A stretch of 64,000 bases of DNA. Origin: Hyaloraphidium curvatum (lineage: Eukaryota > Monoblepharomycota > Hyaloraphidiomycetes > Hyaloraphidiales > Hyaloraphidiaceae). Position 1 is the first letter of the stretch. The number at the start of each line of letters is the position of its first letter. Location of the stretch: assembly GCA_025558095.1 (NCBI GenBank), contig JAIVFI010000029.1, positions 248,001-312,000 on the forward strand, given 5' to 3'. Both the position numbers and the translations under genes were made by a program. Shown here in pieces: positions 9,701-20,998 of this stretch. The notes under the pieces were generated by a model. It did no database searches and was not told the DNA's origin. It saw only the letters and a program-made list of their open reading frames with translations.

Positions 9701-11467
9701 GTCCCGGCATTCGCCCGAGGCAAACCCGACGAGAAGGTCGCAGGCCATGGTCCTGTTGATTTCCAAAAGATCGCGCGCCACGACGTTCAAAAGCATGTCG
9801 ACCAGACGGTGCTCCGCAGGGTCGAAACCGATAATGCCGAGAAGCTTCAGCGCCACCGTATGCCGCCTCGGGTCCGCGGTCGGCCGCGACAGGATCCGAA
9901 CGGCAATAGAGCGCAGCGCGGTAGCGTTTTGCGCCGTCAGCTTCGACGAGGCGTTGGACCACCGCTCCACGAACTTCCAGAACGCATCGCTGTCCAAAAC
10001 AGCGACATCATGCACGTTGCTCTCCACAAAGCCGGCCAGCCCGGTGACAAAGGTGCGGATGTGCTGCACTTGGACCGACATGGCATGCAATCGCATCGCC
10101 CGGCTCGGGTGCAAGCACGCTGCCCGTACCATGGCTGCGGGATCCACGTCCCCGAGGAGCTGCGCCATGGTGTCCCAGTCCTTTTCGAACAGCCGCTTCA
10201 TCGCCAGCATGGCGCAAAGGGTGCCGGCTTGGGAGCCCTCGCCGTGTCCGCTTAGCTCGAAGAAGGTGAGAATGATTGCGGCGACGGCATGCGGTCCCAA
10301 GGAGGCCGCATGTCGGATGATTCGCTCGTCGAGCATGGTCAGCATGTGCTCGAAACGGCCGTCCGATTCGTCGGCAGGGAATGCGGCCACGACGCTCCTC
10401 ATCCACCGCGCAGCCCATCGCCGTGCAGCTTCCAAAGTGGGTTTCCCGTCCCCGAACGACATCTCTTGCTCCCAAAGGTGCAGCAAAAGTGCTTCCGCAG
10501 TGTCCGAGACCCTACCGCTGGCGCTATTGTGGGAAGCCGACGACTCGACGAGGTATTTAAGCAGGTCGTCGAAAGCCACCTGATCGTTGGCGTCGGGGGG
10601 GATCTGCAGGTTCGATTTGCGGGCTGCGGCCACCAGGCCGGGAACGCCGATGAATCTAAGCGCATGTCCCCACAAGCCGACGCGCGTGAAATCCCAGTCT
10701 ACGGTCCTCGTGACATGTTCCACCAGCAGCTCCCTGGTCCCGGTTTGGTCGACCTTCGACATGTTGAGCAGCAGAAGCTCCGTGCAGGTCTTTATCAGCG
10801 ACCGGTTGGAGCCCGTGCCGTCGTGTTCGCTCGGCATCCAGAGGATCGAGTCCAGGAGACGGCCCAGGTCCTGCGCTTTCGTGTCCGATTCGAGCCGGTG
10901 CTTCTCCAGAAAGACGGCCAGATTGTCGAGCGCCACAATCCGGAACATGGGGTGCTCCAGCCTGTCCACAATGTCCCTGGAGATGTGGGCAAACATGACC
11001 TGCGAATGGTCGGCGCCTTCCGCGTCGCGGTTGCACCAGGTGCCCAATTCAGCCAAGGCAGCCCGAATGAGGCAAAGACGGGCCAAAGCAGGCCACGACT
11101 CATCGTCCAAGAGGGCCAAAATCCGCGAATGGCCGCCGTCGTTTCTACCGTCCGGCCCGGGATCATCTGCGGCAACGGGCGTCCTCGACTCGAGGGCAAT
11201 GGCTCTGGCCAGCAAGGAGCAGACCAGCTTCACGCTTTCTCCCCACTCAGAATTGATTGCCGGCGACCTCAGAAATCCTTCCAGGGCCTCCCGCACCTCC
11301 CCAAGCTTCGGATTAGGGGTGGCCGCCTCCCCGGCCAGGTCCGTCCGCATTGCCGCATGGAGGCGCCGCAGCGGCTCCAGCCGCATGTGCTGCTTGTTCC
11401 CAGCTCGCCCATCGTAGGATCTGAGAAAGGCTAGCACGGCTTCGTAGGGATCCGCTTCGCCTGGCAT
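6732..11467 (-). CDS. THADA: THADA/Trm732-like HEAT-repeat protein (tRNA 2'-O-methylation partner)
   Basis: Exons 11467..8621 and 8567..6732, joined across a 53-nt GT-AG intron in phase 0, encode about 1560 residues. Both halves are alpha-helical HEAT/ARM-type repeats. The middle matches the conserved THADA/Trm732 region: IWWRSVKAAAALATFC, then MDGMLTIRHWGAAASLELAF, then a conserved segment ending in ISRILLGI. The splice junction restores VNALNVLIWIFKDT followed by a long helix, like the family's HALNILRAIFRDTRL region. Trm732 in yeast works with Trm7 to methylate position 32 of tRNAs; animal THADA also affects ER calcium uptake. An acidic loop lies at residues about 765-805. Length lies between yeast Trm732 and human THADA. 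The start at 11467 leaves 64 bp to the divergent LTV1 start. Confidence 0.82.
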
Positions 11468-11531
11468 TATTGTTTGTTCTCTGTTTACCGCCCGGTTGCC
11501 AATCAGATTCGAGCAAACGGAACTCGCCAAG

Positions 11532-13464
11532 ATGGGCAGGCACCGGAAAGCCAAGCCGTTCATCGACGGTACCGATGCCGGCACGCGGCACTACCGCCTC
11601 GTGCACCGCTCGCAGCGGGACCCCCTCCAGGCGGACGAGACCGCGAGCAAGATGGTGCTCCAGGCCGTCCCCCGCTCCGCCAACCTGCTGTCGGGGAAGC
11701 GGGCGTGGCAGGACGCCAGCGGCCGGGTATTGGAACCGGGGACATTCGAGGAGGAGGAGTATGTGGAGGGAGAGGGCCCGGACTACGAGGTGGAGGGCTC
11801 GGAGGACTTTGACGACGAAGACGGGTGGGAGGACGAGGAAGGCGAGCCGGCCGGCTCCGACGGCGACTGGGAGACCGATGAGGAGGCGGAGGAAGAGGGG
11901 AAGGATGCGGAGTCGGCCAAGAAGGGGCCTGCGGAGGAGCCGGCCCCAATGGCCAAGCCCGACACGAAGGGCAAGGGCAAGGGGCCCGCCGTCGACGAGG
12001 ACAGGATCGGGCAGGCCCCGCTCTACGGCATTTTCCTGGACGACCGAGAGTACGACTACACGAAGCACCTGAAGCCCATCGGCGAGCACGGCGACGCGGT
12101 GTTTGTCGCGGCGCGGAAGGCCGAGCCGGCCCGCAAGACGGGCGGCGCGCTCGAGTTCAGGGAGGAGGAGAGGAAGGTCCGGTTTGAGCTCCCGGAGGAG
12201 GTGCTGCCGAGTACCGTCGAAGACGAGGTCGGCCTGCTCAACCGGGCGGCGGAGAACAAGAGTAAGTGTTTTGATCTTTCAGTGCGGTCCCATCTGACGC
12301 TTGATCCTGGCAGACCTCATGCTGGAGGTTGATCCCGACGTGCGCGAGGTGCTGTATGCCCTCGAAGACGAGGCATACGTTGACGAGGAGCTGGACGACG
12401 ACTTTTTCGGGCAGCTGGACAGCGAGGAACCCGTTCCCGGCGCAGGCCCCGATGGGGAAGCTGACGAGGAAGAAGAGGACCCGGTCTGGGGCGACGTCAA
12501 GCGGTTCAAAAAGTCGGGCAAGGCGGCGCCGGCGCCGAAAGCAGCCGGCTCGGGCTCGGAGGACGGGGAAGAGGAGGACGGCTACTCGTCCGAGGGCAGG
12601 GAGGACGGCCTGTCCAAGTTCTCCATGACCTCGTCGGCGCTGTTCCGCAACAAGCACCTGACGCTGCTGGACGATCGCTTCGACAAGATGCTACAGGACG
12701 AGTACGACGAGGAGGATGAGGACGAGGAAGACGGCGAGGAGGACGATGGGAGCGGGGACGGCGACCACGCCGACAACCCCGAGCCGACTACCTGGACCCG
12801 CGCCCAGATGACGGAGCACATCCTCTCCCAGTTCCTCGCCGAGACCTCGCTCCAAGGCCGCAGCCTGATCCCGTCTGACGATCCGATGGAGGAGATGGAC
12901 ACGATCCGGACCGAGCTCAAGGCGATGCTCCGGCCCGCGGACCTCGCGCCCGCCGCGGCAGCACCGTCCAAGGCGTACGAGCTCGTTTCGGAGGACGAAG
13001 AGGACGAAGAAGAGCGCCGATGGGACGTGGAGACTGTGCTCACCACCTACTCGAACGCGTACAACCACCCGGCGGTGCTGGACGCCTCGGCGGCGGCGCG
13101 GAGAAGGCGGGACGGGGCCGAGAAGATCGAGATCGACGCCAACGGGATCCCCGTGTCGTGGTTGGAGAAGCGGAGGGAGGAGGAGCGCAGGAAGAGGGAC
13201 GCGAGGATGGGCAAGGCGGCGCCGGCGGCCGAGTCGGACGGTTCGGACGGCGAGGAGGAGGCGAGGGTCAACAAGGGGGCGGCGCGGACCAAGGGCGAGA
13301 GCAAGGAGGAGAAGAAGGCGCGCAAGGAGGCCGTCAAGGAGGAGAAGCGGGCGGCGCGGGAGCAGAAGAAACAGCTCAAGGAGGCGTTCAGGTTGGAAAA
13401 GGGGGAGATGGCCAAGACGGCCAAGCAGCGGGCGGGGGAAAAGGGCCGCATCCGGATCGCGTGA
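11532..13464 (+). CDS. LTV1: Ribosome biogenesis factor LTV1
   Basis: Exons 11532..12261 and 12314..13464 (52-nt intron) give 626 residues. LTV1 binds late pre-40S particles, holding the beak proteins until its phosphorylation, and aids export. The N-terminus MGRHRKAKPFID and the following HRSQRDPL are diagnostic. The middle carries long acidic runs, YGIFLDDREYDYTKHL, and then, after the splice, NLMLEVDPDVREVLYALEDEAY. A MTSSALFRN segment and LLDDRFDKML follow. The C-terminus is a long Lys/Arg/Glu helix. It shares a very short (64 bp) divergent promoter with THADA. Confidence 0.92.
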
Positions 13465-13496
13465 TGTACTGGGCCAAATTGCCAGCTCCTACACCA

Positions 13497-15448
13497 CTAT
13501 TTGCCGTTTGCCTTGTCGATATCACTCGGCTTCAAGATCATGCCTCTCCGCTTGACGACCTTGCCCTGCAGCATCTCGTCCTCGAGCGCGCGCTCGTCAA
13601 ACACAGGGTTGGGCTGCGTCTTTTCGTACGCCTTTGCCAGGAACAGCGGCTCCTTCTCCGCCGCCTCTGCGTGTTTGAGGAACGCCTCCCTGGCGTCCTC
13701 GAACGCGCGTGGGTTCTTGGGCACCACGGTGCGGTACAGGGCCTCGCTGAGCGAGGTGCCGACGTTGCCGCCCTTGCCCTGGCCGGTGATCGGCGCGTCG
13801 GGCCGGCGGGCGACGCGCGAGGCGCTGTAGGCCTTGTCGACCTTGCGGGGCTTCTTGAGGAGCATGGCTTCCTCGTTGATTTTGTCGCCCGTCGGCGTGA
13901 AAATCGGGCTGCCGGCCGACGGGTCAGCGTGCGAACTCCAGGATGACGTGGCCGCCAGATTACCCACCCGTCGTATTCGACCTCGTCCACGGCCCGCTTC
14001 TTGGCCGCCTTGCCCAGCGCCTGCTTGACGCCCTTCATCGAGTAGACCGGGTCGTACCTGACCCTGACGGCTGCGTCGGAGCACCCGACCACGATCTGGT
14101 TGATCTTTGCGCTCCAGAGCACCCGCACCGCGGAGCCCTCGGGGACCGCCTCGACCTCCCCCGCGACCGAAAAGTCCTCGCGCCGCAAAAATACCAGCTT
14201 GCCCGCGCCCTCCTTGCGCGCGGCCGTGCCCAGCAGCACCGTCCGCTCGTCGGGCGAGAAGACGGCGTTGTGCTCCGGCGCCGCCGCGGGCAGCTCCCCC
14301 CTCTTCAGGAGGGGCGCCTTCATGCTCCGCAGGTCCCACAGCTTGACGGTATCGTCCGTCGCCCGCGTCAGCAGCGTCCTCCCGTCCGCGGACCACACCA
14401 GCCCGCCGACCTCTGCGCCGAGCATGTGCGCGCCCTCGACCAGGTGCGCGGGGTTGACGAACGGGCCGCCCGAGGGGAACACGCGCAGGGTGCCGTCGAC
14501 GGCGGCACCGGCGACGAGCTTGCCGTCGGGGGAGAAGCACGCGGCGGTGACCTGGGTCCGCAGACCCGCTGGCCCGCCGGCGCCGGCGCCGCGGGCCTTT
14601 GATCGGAACACGATGACCTCCTTCTGGCTGCGCTTGCGCTCGGCGTCCCATATGCGCACCGTGCTGTCGGCGCCCGCGGTGACGAACAGCGCGGGGTCGA
14701 AGGGGTGGAAGCGCGCCGTGGCCAGCGGGGCCACGTGCCCCTTTGTGTTGCGCATGTCGGCCAGGTACATGTCGCCCTTTGCGTACTCGACCAGCATCTC
14801 GCCCTCGCGGTCGAACAGCTTGGGCACGGCCGACGTGGTTGCGGCCAGGAACGAGTCGCCCGACGGCGACCACGACAGGTCGCGCACGGGGCAGCCCTCG
14901 ACGGGCTCGATGCCCTTGAACGAGCGCAGACCGGCGTCCATCCCCGCGAAGTCCCAGAAGCGCACGGTGTAGTCTGCCGAGCCGGTCAGGAGGCGGTTGC
15001 CGGCGGGGTCGAGCGCGGCGGCGACGACGGCGCGGGTGTGCGCGCGCAGCACGGCCTGCTCGGCGACGGGCAGCACGGAGAGCGCGTCGACGTCGTCGGC
15101 GTAGTCGCCGTCCGACGCGTCGTCGTCCGAGTCGTCCGCCGGCCCAGGGGCGCGTCCGTTCCCGCCCGCTGCCCCGCCCGGCGGCAGCGGCCCCACGACG
15201 TCGCCGTCGCTGTCGTCCTCCGGCTCCGCGCCGTCCTCCGCATCCTCCGCCGGTGCTCGGTGGCCGTTTCCCGGCGCCGCATCGCGCGCGGGTGCCGCGC
15301 GGGGCGGTTCTGCGCGGGCCGCGGCTGCCGGCGCCGGGGCCCTCTCGGGCACGGCTGGCGCGCTGGGCGTCGGAGCGGCGGCCGGCTTCCTTTTACCGAA
15401 GCCGCCGTTCACCATGGCAAGGAGCGAGTCCCACTCGGACCCGGACAT
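13497..15448 (-). CDS. WDR70: WD-repeat protein WDR70/Gad-1 type
   Basis: Exons 15448..13968 and 13908..13497 (59-nt intron ending CTGACCCGTCGGCCGGCAG) give about 630 residues. WDR70 family proteins act with the CUL4-DDB1 ligase in chromatin and DNA-damage responses. An acidic N-terminal 120 residues precede a WD40 propeller beginning HTRAVVAAALDPAGNRLLTG, with clear repeats such as LFVTAGADSTVRIWD and LLTRATDDTVKLWD. The C-terminal tail GQGKGGNVG and the KHAEAAEKEP-x(9)-KTQP pattern are family-specific and lie in exon 2. A closer AG would give a 32-nt intron in the same frame; I prefer 59 nt because of the branch site and the local size norm. It runs convergent to LTV1, with 32 bp between stops. 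Confidence 0.88.
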
Positions 15449-15683
15449 CGTGAATGAGGTGGAGGTGGAACCGCCGGACGCCCATCACTTCCCGCCCTTC
15501 CCACGTCTCGTCTCGTCCTAGAACCGCCAATCGGAAGGTGAGCCACTCTAAGGCATCGCCAGACATCTGGCATGCACACTGCATGGACCGTGGCCCGCCG
15601 GATCGGCCCCAAGATGCCCAGCACCCCTCCAACGAGCCCCCACAGAGGTTACCGCCTCCCGTGGCCAGCCTCCCGTGGCCAGC

Positions 15684-16205
15684 CTAAGTATCAGACAGCA
15701 GCAGCTCGCTAATGTCCCAGTCCTCGTACGAGCCGTCCGGCAGGTACCTGCGCACCATGAGCGGCAGCGTGCCCTCGCGCAGCTCCTTCATCGCAATCTC
15801 GAGCGGGTCCGTCTCGCCCTCGAGGTTGACGGTCACGGGCGCGTTCATCGAGATCTGCAGCGCGCGCGTGCCGAGCAGCCGTGCGCGCTCGTACTTTGTC
15901 AGGTACGGCGTGGTGGTCCGCTGGTCCTTCGGGATGGCCTTGCCTGCGCCGGGGTCGGCGGGCTTGCCGGCGCCGGCGGCGGTCTGGTGCGTGCCGGCGG
16001 TGCCCTGGCCGCCCTGGTCGCCGTCTGCCGCGTCGGGCTCCGGCTCGTCGAACTGCGCGCCGTCGTCTGCCGCGTCCGCCCCGCCGTCCGCCGCCTCGGC
16101 GCCCTCGTAGTCCTCCGGCTCCTGGTCCTCCTCGTACTCGATCACGTCCTCCTCCGCGCCGCCGTCCTCGTCGAAGCGGTCGTCGTCGTCGCCGTAGTCG
16201 GACAT
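15684..16205 (-). CDS. RPB6: RNA polymerase subunit RPB6 (shared by Pol I, II and III)
   Basis: A single-exon 173-residue protein. RPB6 is a small common subunit of all three nuclear RNA polymerases and stabilises the clamp. The first about 100 residues are acidic and low-complexity, longer than in yeast. The conserved core starts [20 protein letters not shown] and ends [18 protein letters not shown], then [17 protein letters not shown], which is diagnostic. The start ATG at 16205 gives the usual MSDYGDDDD-type N-terminus. Confidence 0.95.
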   Translation of the reverse strand: MSDYGDDDDRFDEDGGAEEDVIEYEEDQEPEDYEGAEAADGGADAADDGAQFDEPEPDAADGDQGGQGTAGTHQTAAGAGKPADPGAGKAIPKDQRTTTPYLTKYERARLLGTRALQISMNAPVTVNLEGETDPLEIAMKELREGTLPLMVRRYLPDGSYEDWDISELLLSDT

Positions 16206-16511
16206 CGCGGGGAGCGCGGGAAGGAAAGAAAAGAGGGGAGGGCGCCTCGGAGGCCTCCTAGGGCGCCTCAGGCCGGCAGCGCACCGCCGCCGTGCAGAGG
16301 AGTGCTCTCTGCTGTTGGCACGCGGTGCCGCGGGCTGCCGCTGCACGCGATGGCCGCGAGGGGGACGGTTGTTCAAATGCTGATGATCGCCGACTCGACC
16401 GCAGTTGTTGCCCCGACGCGTCTTCCGCGCTTCCGGCTTCCGCGCCGCGGATCGCCCATGGCGGCGATACGGACAGCTCTCTATTGCGCCTGAACACGCC
16501 TTCCGCACCCA
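16206..16511. other. Divergent promoter region RPB6/OCRL-like, 306 bp
   Basis: No gene seen. It separates the minus-strand RPB6 start and the plus-strand phosphatase start. Open frames here are short and overlap the 5' ends only. Confidence 0.5.
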
Positions 16512-19500
16512 ATGGCCGCGCAGGACCGCGCCGCCGCGCGTGCCTCCCTGGTGCGGCTGCTCCGGCCCGCGGAGCGCCCGCGCGCCCTGGCTCCCGTCAA
16601 ATACGTGCTCCTCGACGGCGAGCGCAAGAACAGGCTGGTCGCCGTCGTGGTGTCCACGGAGGGCTTCGGCGACGAGGCGAGGTGGGCCGCCCCCCGAACG
16701 ACCCCCGGCAACGGCCCCGGCACTCACCGCGCAACCCGGCCAGCGTGTTCGTGTGGAAGCGCATCGATGACCAGAGGGCCGTGCTGTACCTGGTCATCCC
16801 GATCCTGAAGGATTTCAGGATCGGCGTCGGTGGGCAGCACCCTCCCACCGACCCGCAGGAAGCTGACCCCCGGCAAACCCCCGCAGCCCCGGCCTTCGGC
16901 TCCTCCTCGGCCTCGCAGCAGGTCGTCCTCTCCATCGGCCGCGTGTCGGTGATCCTCGAGGCCGCGGACGCGTCGTCGGGGCTGCAGGAGATCATCGCCG
17001 AGGCGACGCTGTACCGCAAGTCGGCAGAGGCGAGGGGATACGCGCGGGAGGGCTTCAGGTGGGGCCCGTCGGGGTGCTGTGCAAGTGGAAGCGCCGGCTC
17101 ACAGCTGTTTGGACGCACGCCTCGCCTGCTTGCGCCCTCCCAGCCACCGGTGGATCCAGTACTACGCCCTCCGCACCAACCTCCTCCTCGGCCCCTCTTC
17201 CGTGGAATGGGTCCGCCCCCCGACCCCCGCGACCCCCTCGGCCGCGACCGGCTCCGCCGAGGACATGGACGCCGGCGCCCTGGCGCAGGAAATCCAGGCC
17301 CCGATCACCACGACCACCACGACCGCCCGCGCGGCGGCGCTGGACCCCAACGCGTACAACCCCGCGGTGTACTTTGCCTCGGCGGTGCCGGCGCGCGCCG
17401 TGGGGCTGGTCAGGGACACGTGGGTCGCCAAGGAGCTGGCAAAGACCGAGGCGTCCTTCACGGGATGGGAGGAGCTGCGGGTTTTAGTGGGGACGTACAA
17501 CGCGGGGGGGAAGCTGGTGTCGCAGCCGCTGGCGCCGTGGCTGAAGGCGCCGGAAAAGGACAAGGGGGCGCCGCCGGACCTGCTGGTCCTGGGCCTGCAG
17601 GAGATCGACGCCTCCACCCAGGCGTACCTCTACAACGACGCCACCATACCCAACTACTGGCTTTCCTCAGTCTCTCGCGCCCTGGACGACGCGGGGTACA
17701 ACTCGGCCAACTACCGGCTCGTGGCGCAGGCCAAGAACGTCGGCATGTTCGTCGCCGTGTACGTTCGGCTGCCACTGCTGGACGCCGTGCGCGACGTGTC
17801 TACGACCTACGTAGGCACGGGCCTGCTCTGGCGCATGGGGAACAAGGGCTGCGTGGCAGTGCGCATGCGCGTGCACGACTCGTTCGTGTGCGTGGTGAAC
17901 GCGCACCTGGCCGCGGACGTGGAGGCGGTCGAGAGGCGCAACGCCGATTTCGCGGACATCATCCGGCGGGCCGAGTTTCCCTGGGTCCGGCCGGGGGAGG
18001 TGCTCGGTGCGGACGGGTACGTGACGGGGGTGTCGCTGGGAGAGGGGGTGGGCAGGGAGCGGTACGGGTTGCTGACGGCCGCGACGAGGGAGTGGCGCGA
18101 GATGGGTATTGCGGCGGGGCCGCCCAGGCCGGGTGGGGGTGCGGGGGTGTTTGACGCCGAGTGGGTTCCATCGTGCTGCCTGCCCGATCGAATGCTCACG
18201 CCCGGAAAGCCACCTGATCTGGCTCGGAGACCTCAACTACCGCATCGCCATGGGGTCCTCCGACATTCGCGCGGCATTAGCGGGCGGCCGCCTCGCTGAC
18301 CTCTTGGCGGCGGACCAGCTGCGGGCGCAGCGCGCCCGCGGGACCGCCTTTGCTGGTTTCCGGGAGGCACCGCTCAGTTTCCCCCCCACGTACAAGTTCG
18401 ACGTGGGCACCAACACCTACGACACGTCGGAGAAGCAGCGCGCGCCCGCGTGGCCGGATCGGATCCTGTGGTGCGACCCACCCCCCGCCGACGGCGAGGG
18501 CGGCCCGGCGGTCGAATGTGGCTGGTACCGCTCCGCGCCGGAGCTCACCGGGAGCGACCACAAGCCCGTGTCGGCGATGCTTAGGCTGCGAGTGCGGAGG
18601 ATTAACAGGCCCGCGTTCGACGAGCACCACCTGCTCATCAACAGGCTGCTGGACAAGTACGAGGTCGGTCGGCCGGGCGGTCGCGCGGGCCCGAAGCTGA
18701 CAGCGGAAGCAGAACGACGCCTACTCGGACGTCTCTTTGTCAACCAACATGGTCGATTTCGGCGAGGTCAGGTACCTCGCGGAGGCATCGGCCGAGATCA
18801 TCGTCGAGAACGTCGGCAAGATCGCCGCGAACTTTGACATCCTCTTTCCCAGCGAGCTGCAGGCCCCGCCGGATCCGCAAGCCCGAAAGCCGGCGAGCAC
18901 ATGGCTCGCCCCGACGCCTCAGACGGGCACGCTGCTGCCAAAGGCCTCGGTGCCCGTCAGGCTGGTGGCGGCGCCCGGTGCGGAGGCGCTTCGGACGCTG
19001 AACCGCGGGGAGCCCATGGACGAGGTGCTGGTCGTGCGCGTGCTGAACGGGTCGGAAAAGTTCGTGAGTGCGTCGGGGCGTTTCCTTCCTTCGTGCTTCG
19101 GGGTAGGTGGACTTGGCGCCTGCACTTGAAACCTCATAACGACGGACCCCCATCGAACAACAGCTCTCGCTCCGGACCTATAGCGCCCTGGCTGCTTCTG
19201 GCAAGAGCGTCCGCGAGCTGGGCGCCGCGGCGCTCCCCGGCCTTGCACCGACCGGGAAGCGGGAGATCCCCGAATCCCTCCCGACACCCCTGGTCCGGAT
19301 GGTCAACTGGCTCATGCAGCACGGTATGGACGTGGCGGGCCTATTTTCGGGCTCCAGATCGGCGAATCCGAAGCTGGAGCTGTACATCCGCGAATGCCTG
19401 GACCTGGACATGGAGTGGAGCGACTCGTTGCTCACCGGGCGCGAGCTGGGCCGCAGCGATTCGCAGCTGGCCGCCCCACGGAGCGTGTCGGACGACATCC

Positions 19501-20048
19501 TGGCCGGCGCTTGGGAGGCCACGCTGGCCAAACCCAACGACAAGGCCCTCGCGGTGCACTGCATGTCGGGGTGCCTGCTGCGGTTCCTGGCCGACCTGGA
19601 CGAGGGCGTAGTGCCGTCACGACTGGTGCCCAGGCTGGTCACCGACGGATCGAGCACGGTCACCTCGGCGACGATGCTGCTGCGGCAGCTTCCGGACCTC
19701 AATTTCAACGCCTTCATGTTCGTAGTGCAGTACCTCAAGGAGCTCCTGGCAAACTACCCTTTCCCGGACCAGATGTCTCCGGAGCTGCTCGGTAGGTGTT
19801 GGATGTCCACGTCGCGATGCTGCATGCTGATCGTGGCCGGCCCCTTCGACGCTGCAGCGAGCACTTTCGCACCGGTGCTCATCAGAACACCGGCTGGGGC
19901 GGCGAACGATTTCCAGCTCCCCAGGAAACTGGTGACGTTCTTGCTACTGTTCCTCGCGGATGGCGGCGATGGCGTTGGCCTCGGGATTACGCAGGCCGCT
20001 TTGCCTTTGTACGGTAGTGGGGCTGTATTAGCAAACCGGACTTTCTAA
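16512..20048 (+). CDS. OCRL: OCRL/INPP5B-type inositol polyphosphate 5-phosphatase with ASH and RhoGAP-like domains
   Basis: Eight exons: 16512..16681, 16744..16829, 16887..17058, 17144..18160, 18210..18663, 18713..19102, 19164..19791, 19858..20048; about 1035 residues. It should remove the 5-phosphate of PI(4,5)P2 on endosomal and Golgi membranes. An N-terminal PH-like region (VFVWKRIDD) is followed by the phosphatase domain (about 250-610) with [57 protein letters not shown] and GSDHKPV. Then comes the ASH domain (VDFGEVRYL to [10 protein letters not shown]), then a RhoGAP-like domain ([21 protein letters not shown] to [11 protein letters not shown]), whose catalytic arginine finger I cannot identify. 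Each splice restores a family motif. The 57-nt second intron is in frame and stop-free, so retention is possible. The last exon's end is less certain. Confidence 0.9.
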
Positions 20049-20998
20049 CCGATGTCTGACCTAACAACCAGATAGGTCTGACTGACCCGGCCGTGCTTTG
20101 CTTTTGGTGAAAGACCGTTCCATCCAGGCCATGGCGTTTTTGCAAAGCAGTATTTCGGAGTGTCCGGATTGTGTCCGGAGGCTTTGTAAATACACACACG
20201 TGGCGCCGCTTACGTGGCGCTCGTCGCAAGAACTACAAAAGCGGCGCCCGGGTGAATCGCCCGCGGACACCATCACCCACAACTCGGCCCCTTTGCTCCC
20301 CAGCATAGAGCGATGCGGGCCCGCAAGCGCAAGAAAAGCTTCCCGGTCGCGCTCTCGCTGTTGGGGGCGCTGTCCTGGTGGGAGCGCGAGCGCCGCGTGT
20401 GCCCCGTCCCCGTCGCCTTCTCACGGCGTCTTTCGACAGTGCCGGTGCCGTCAGGCACAGGAGCCTCATCCACGACGGCCGTGTTCTCGGCTCATTGAGA
20501 GAAGTAGGTCTCACGGGGTCGCGCCGGAACGACACACCGACCTGACCATTCTCCAGCACCCATTTTCTCTTCTTTTTTTCGCTTCTTTCTTTCTGTTACC
20601 GACTGCAACGACGGAGGGGCGACGAGCGCACGGGCGCTGCGCGGCGCCGAGGGCCGGAGACCGCCGATCGACTCGAGCTGGACTCCACGTGCATCCTCTT
20701 GCACCCCTTGGCATTGCGCGCAACTGTGGGGCTCGGAGCTCCATCAAGCCTACCTGCATGTGCACTATCCTGCCCGTCGCCCATGGATCTCCAACGTTGC
20801 CTTGGTGGTGAAACAACGTGTGGGTGCAAGCCTGCATTCGCCCTGCGAGCGTGCCGGCCAACGCCTTGCAGATTGATCTGGAGAATTCGTGGGCAGGGAA
20901 GGGATATCAGGTGGCAAGTCGTTGATGACAGTAGCCAGAAAACTAGTAGCGGCGTCGAGACCGTCGCAGGGAATAACACTGAGTGATCTCAACGCCAA
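20049..20998. other. 950-bp gap between OCRL-like and TELO2; no gene recognised
   Basis: The longest gene-free stretch outside the transposon region. Only shadow-like frames are present. It contains a pyrimidine-rich tract at about 20560-20600, which could be an acceptor for a 5'-UTR intron of TELO2, and several short GC palindromes (for example around 20240-20270). No tRNA or 5S pattern was recognised. It may hold regulatory DNA or an unrecognised noncoding RNA. Confidence 0.4.

Noticed and set aside
6705-10255. 532- and 558-codon plus-strand frames
   Set aside because: Antisense of THADA; composition typical of reverse-frame GC-rich DNA.
13936-13967. 32-nt intron in WDR70
   Set aside because: In frame and possible, but far below the local minimum; the AG 27 nt further on follows a CTGACC branch site and gives a normal 59-nt intron.
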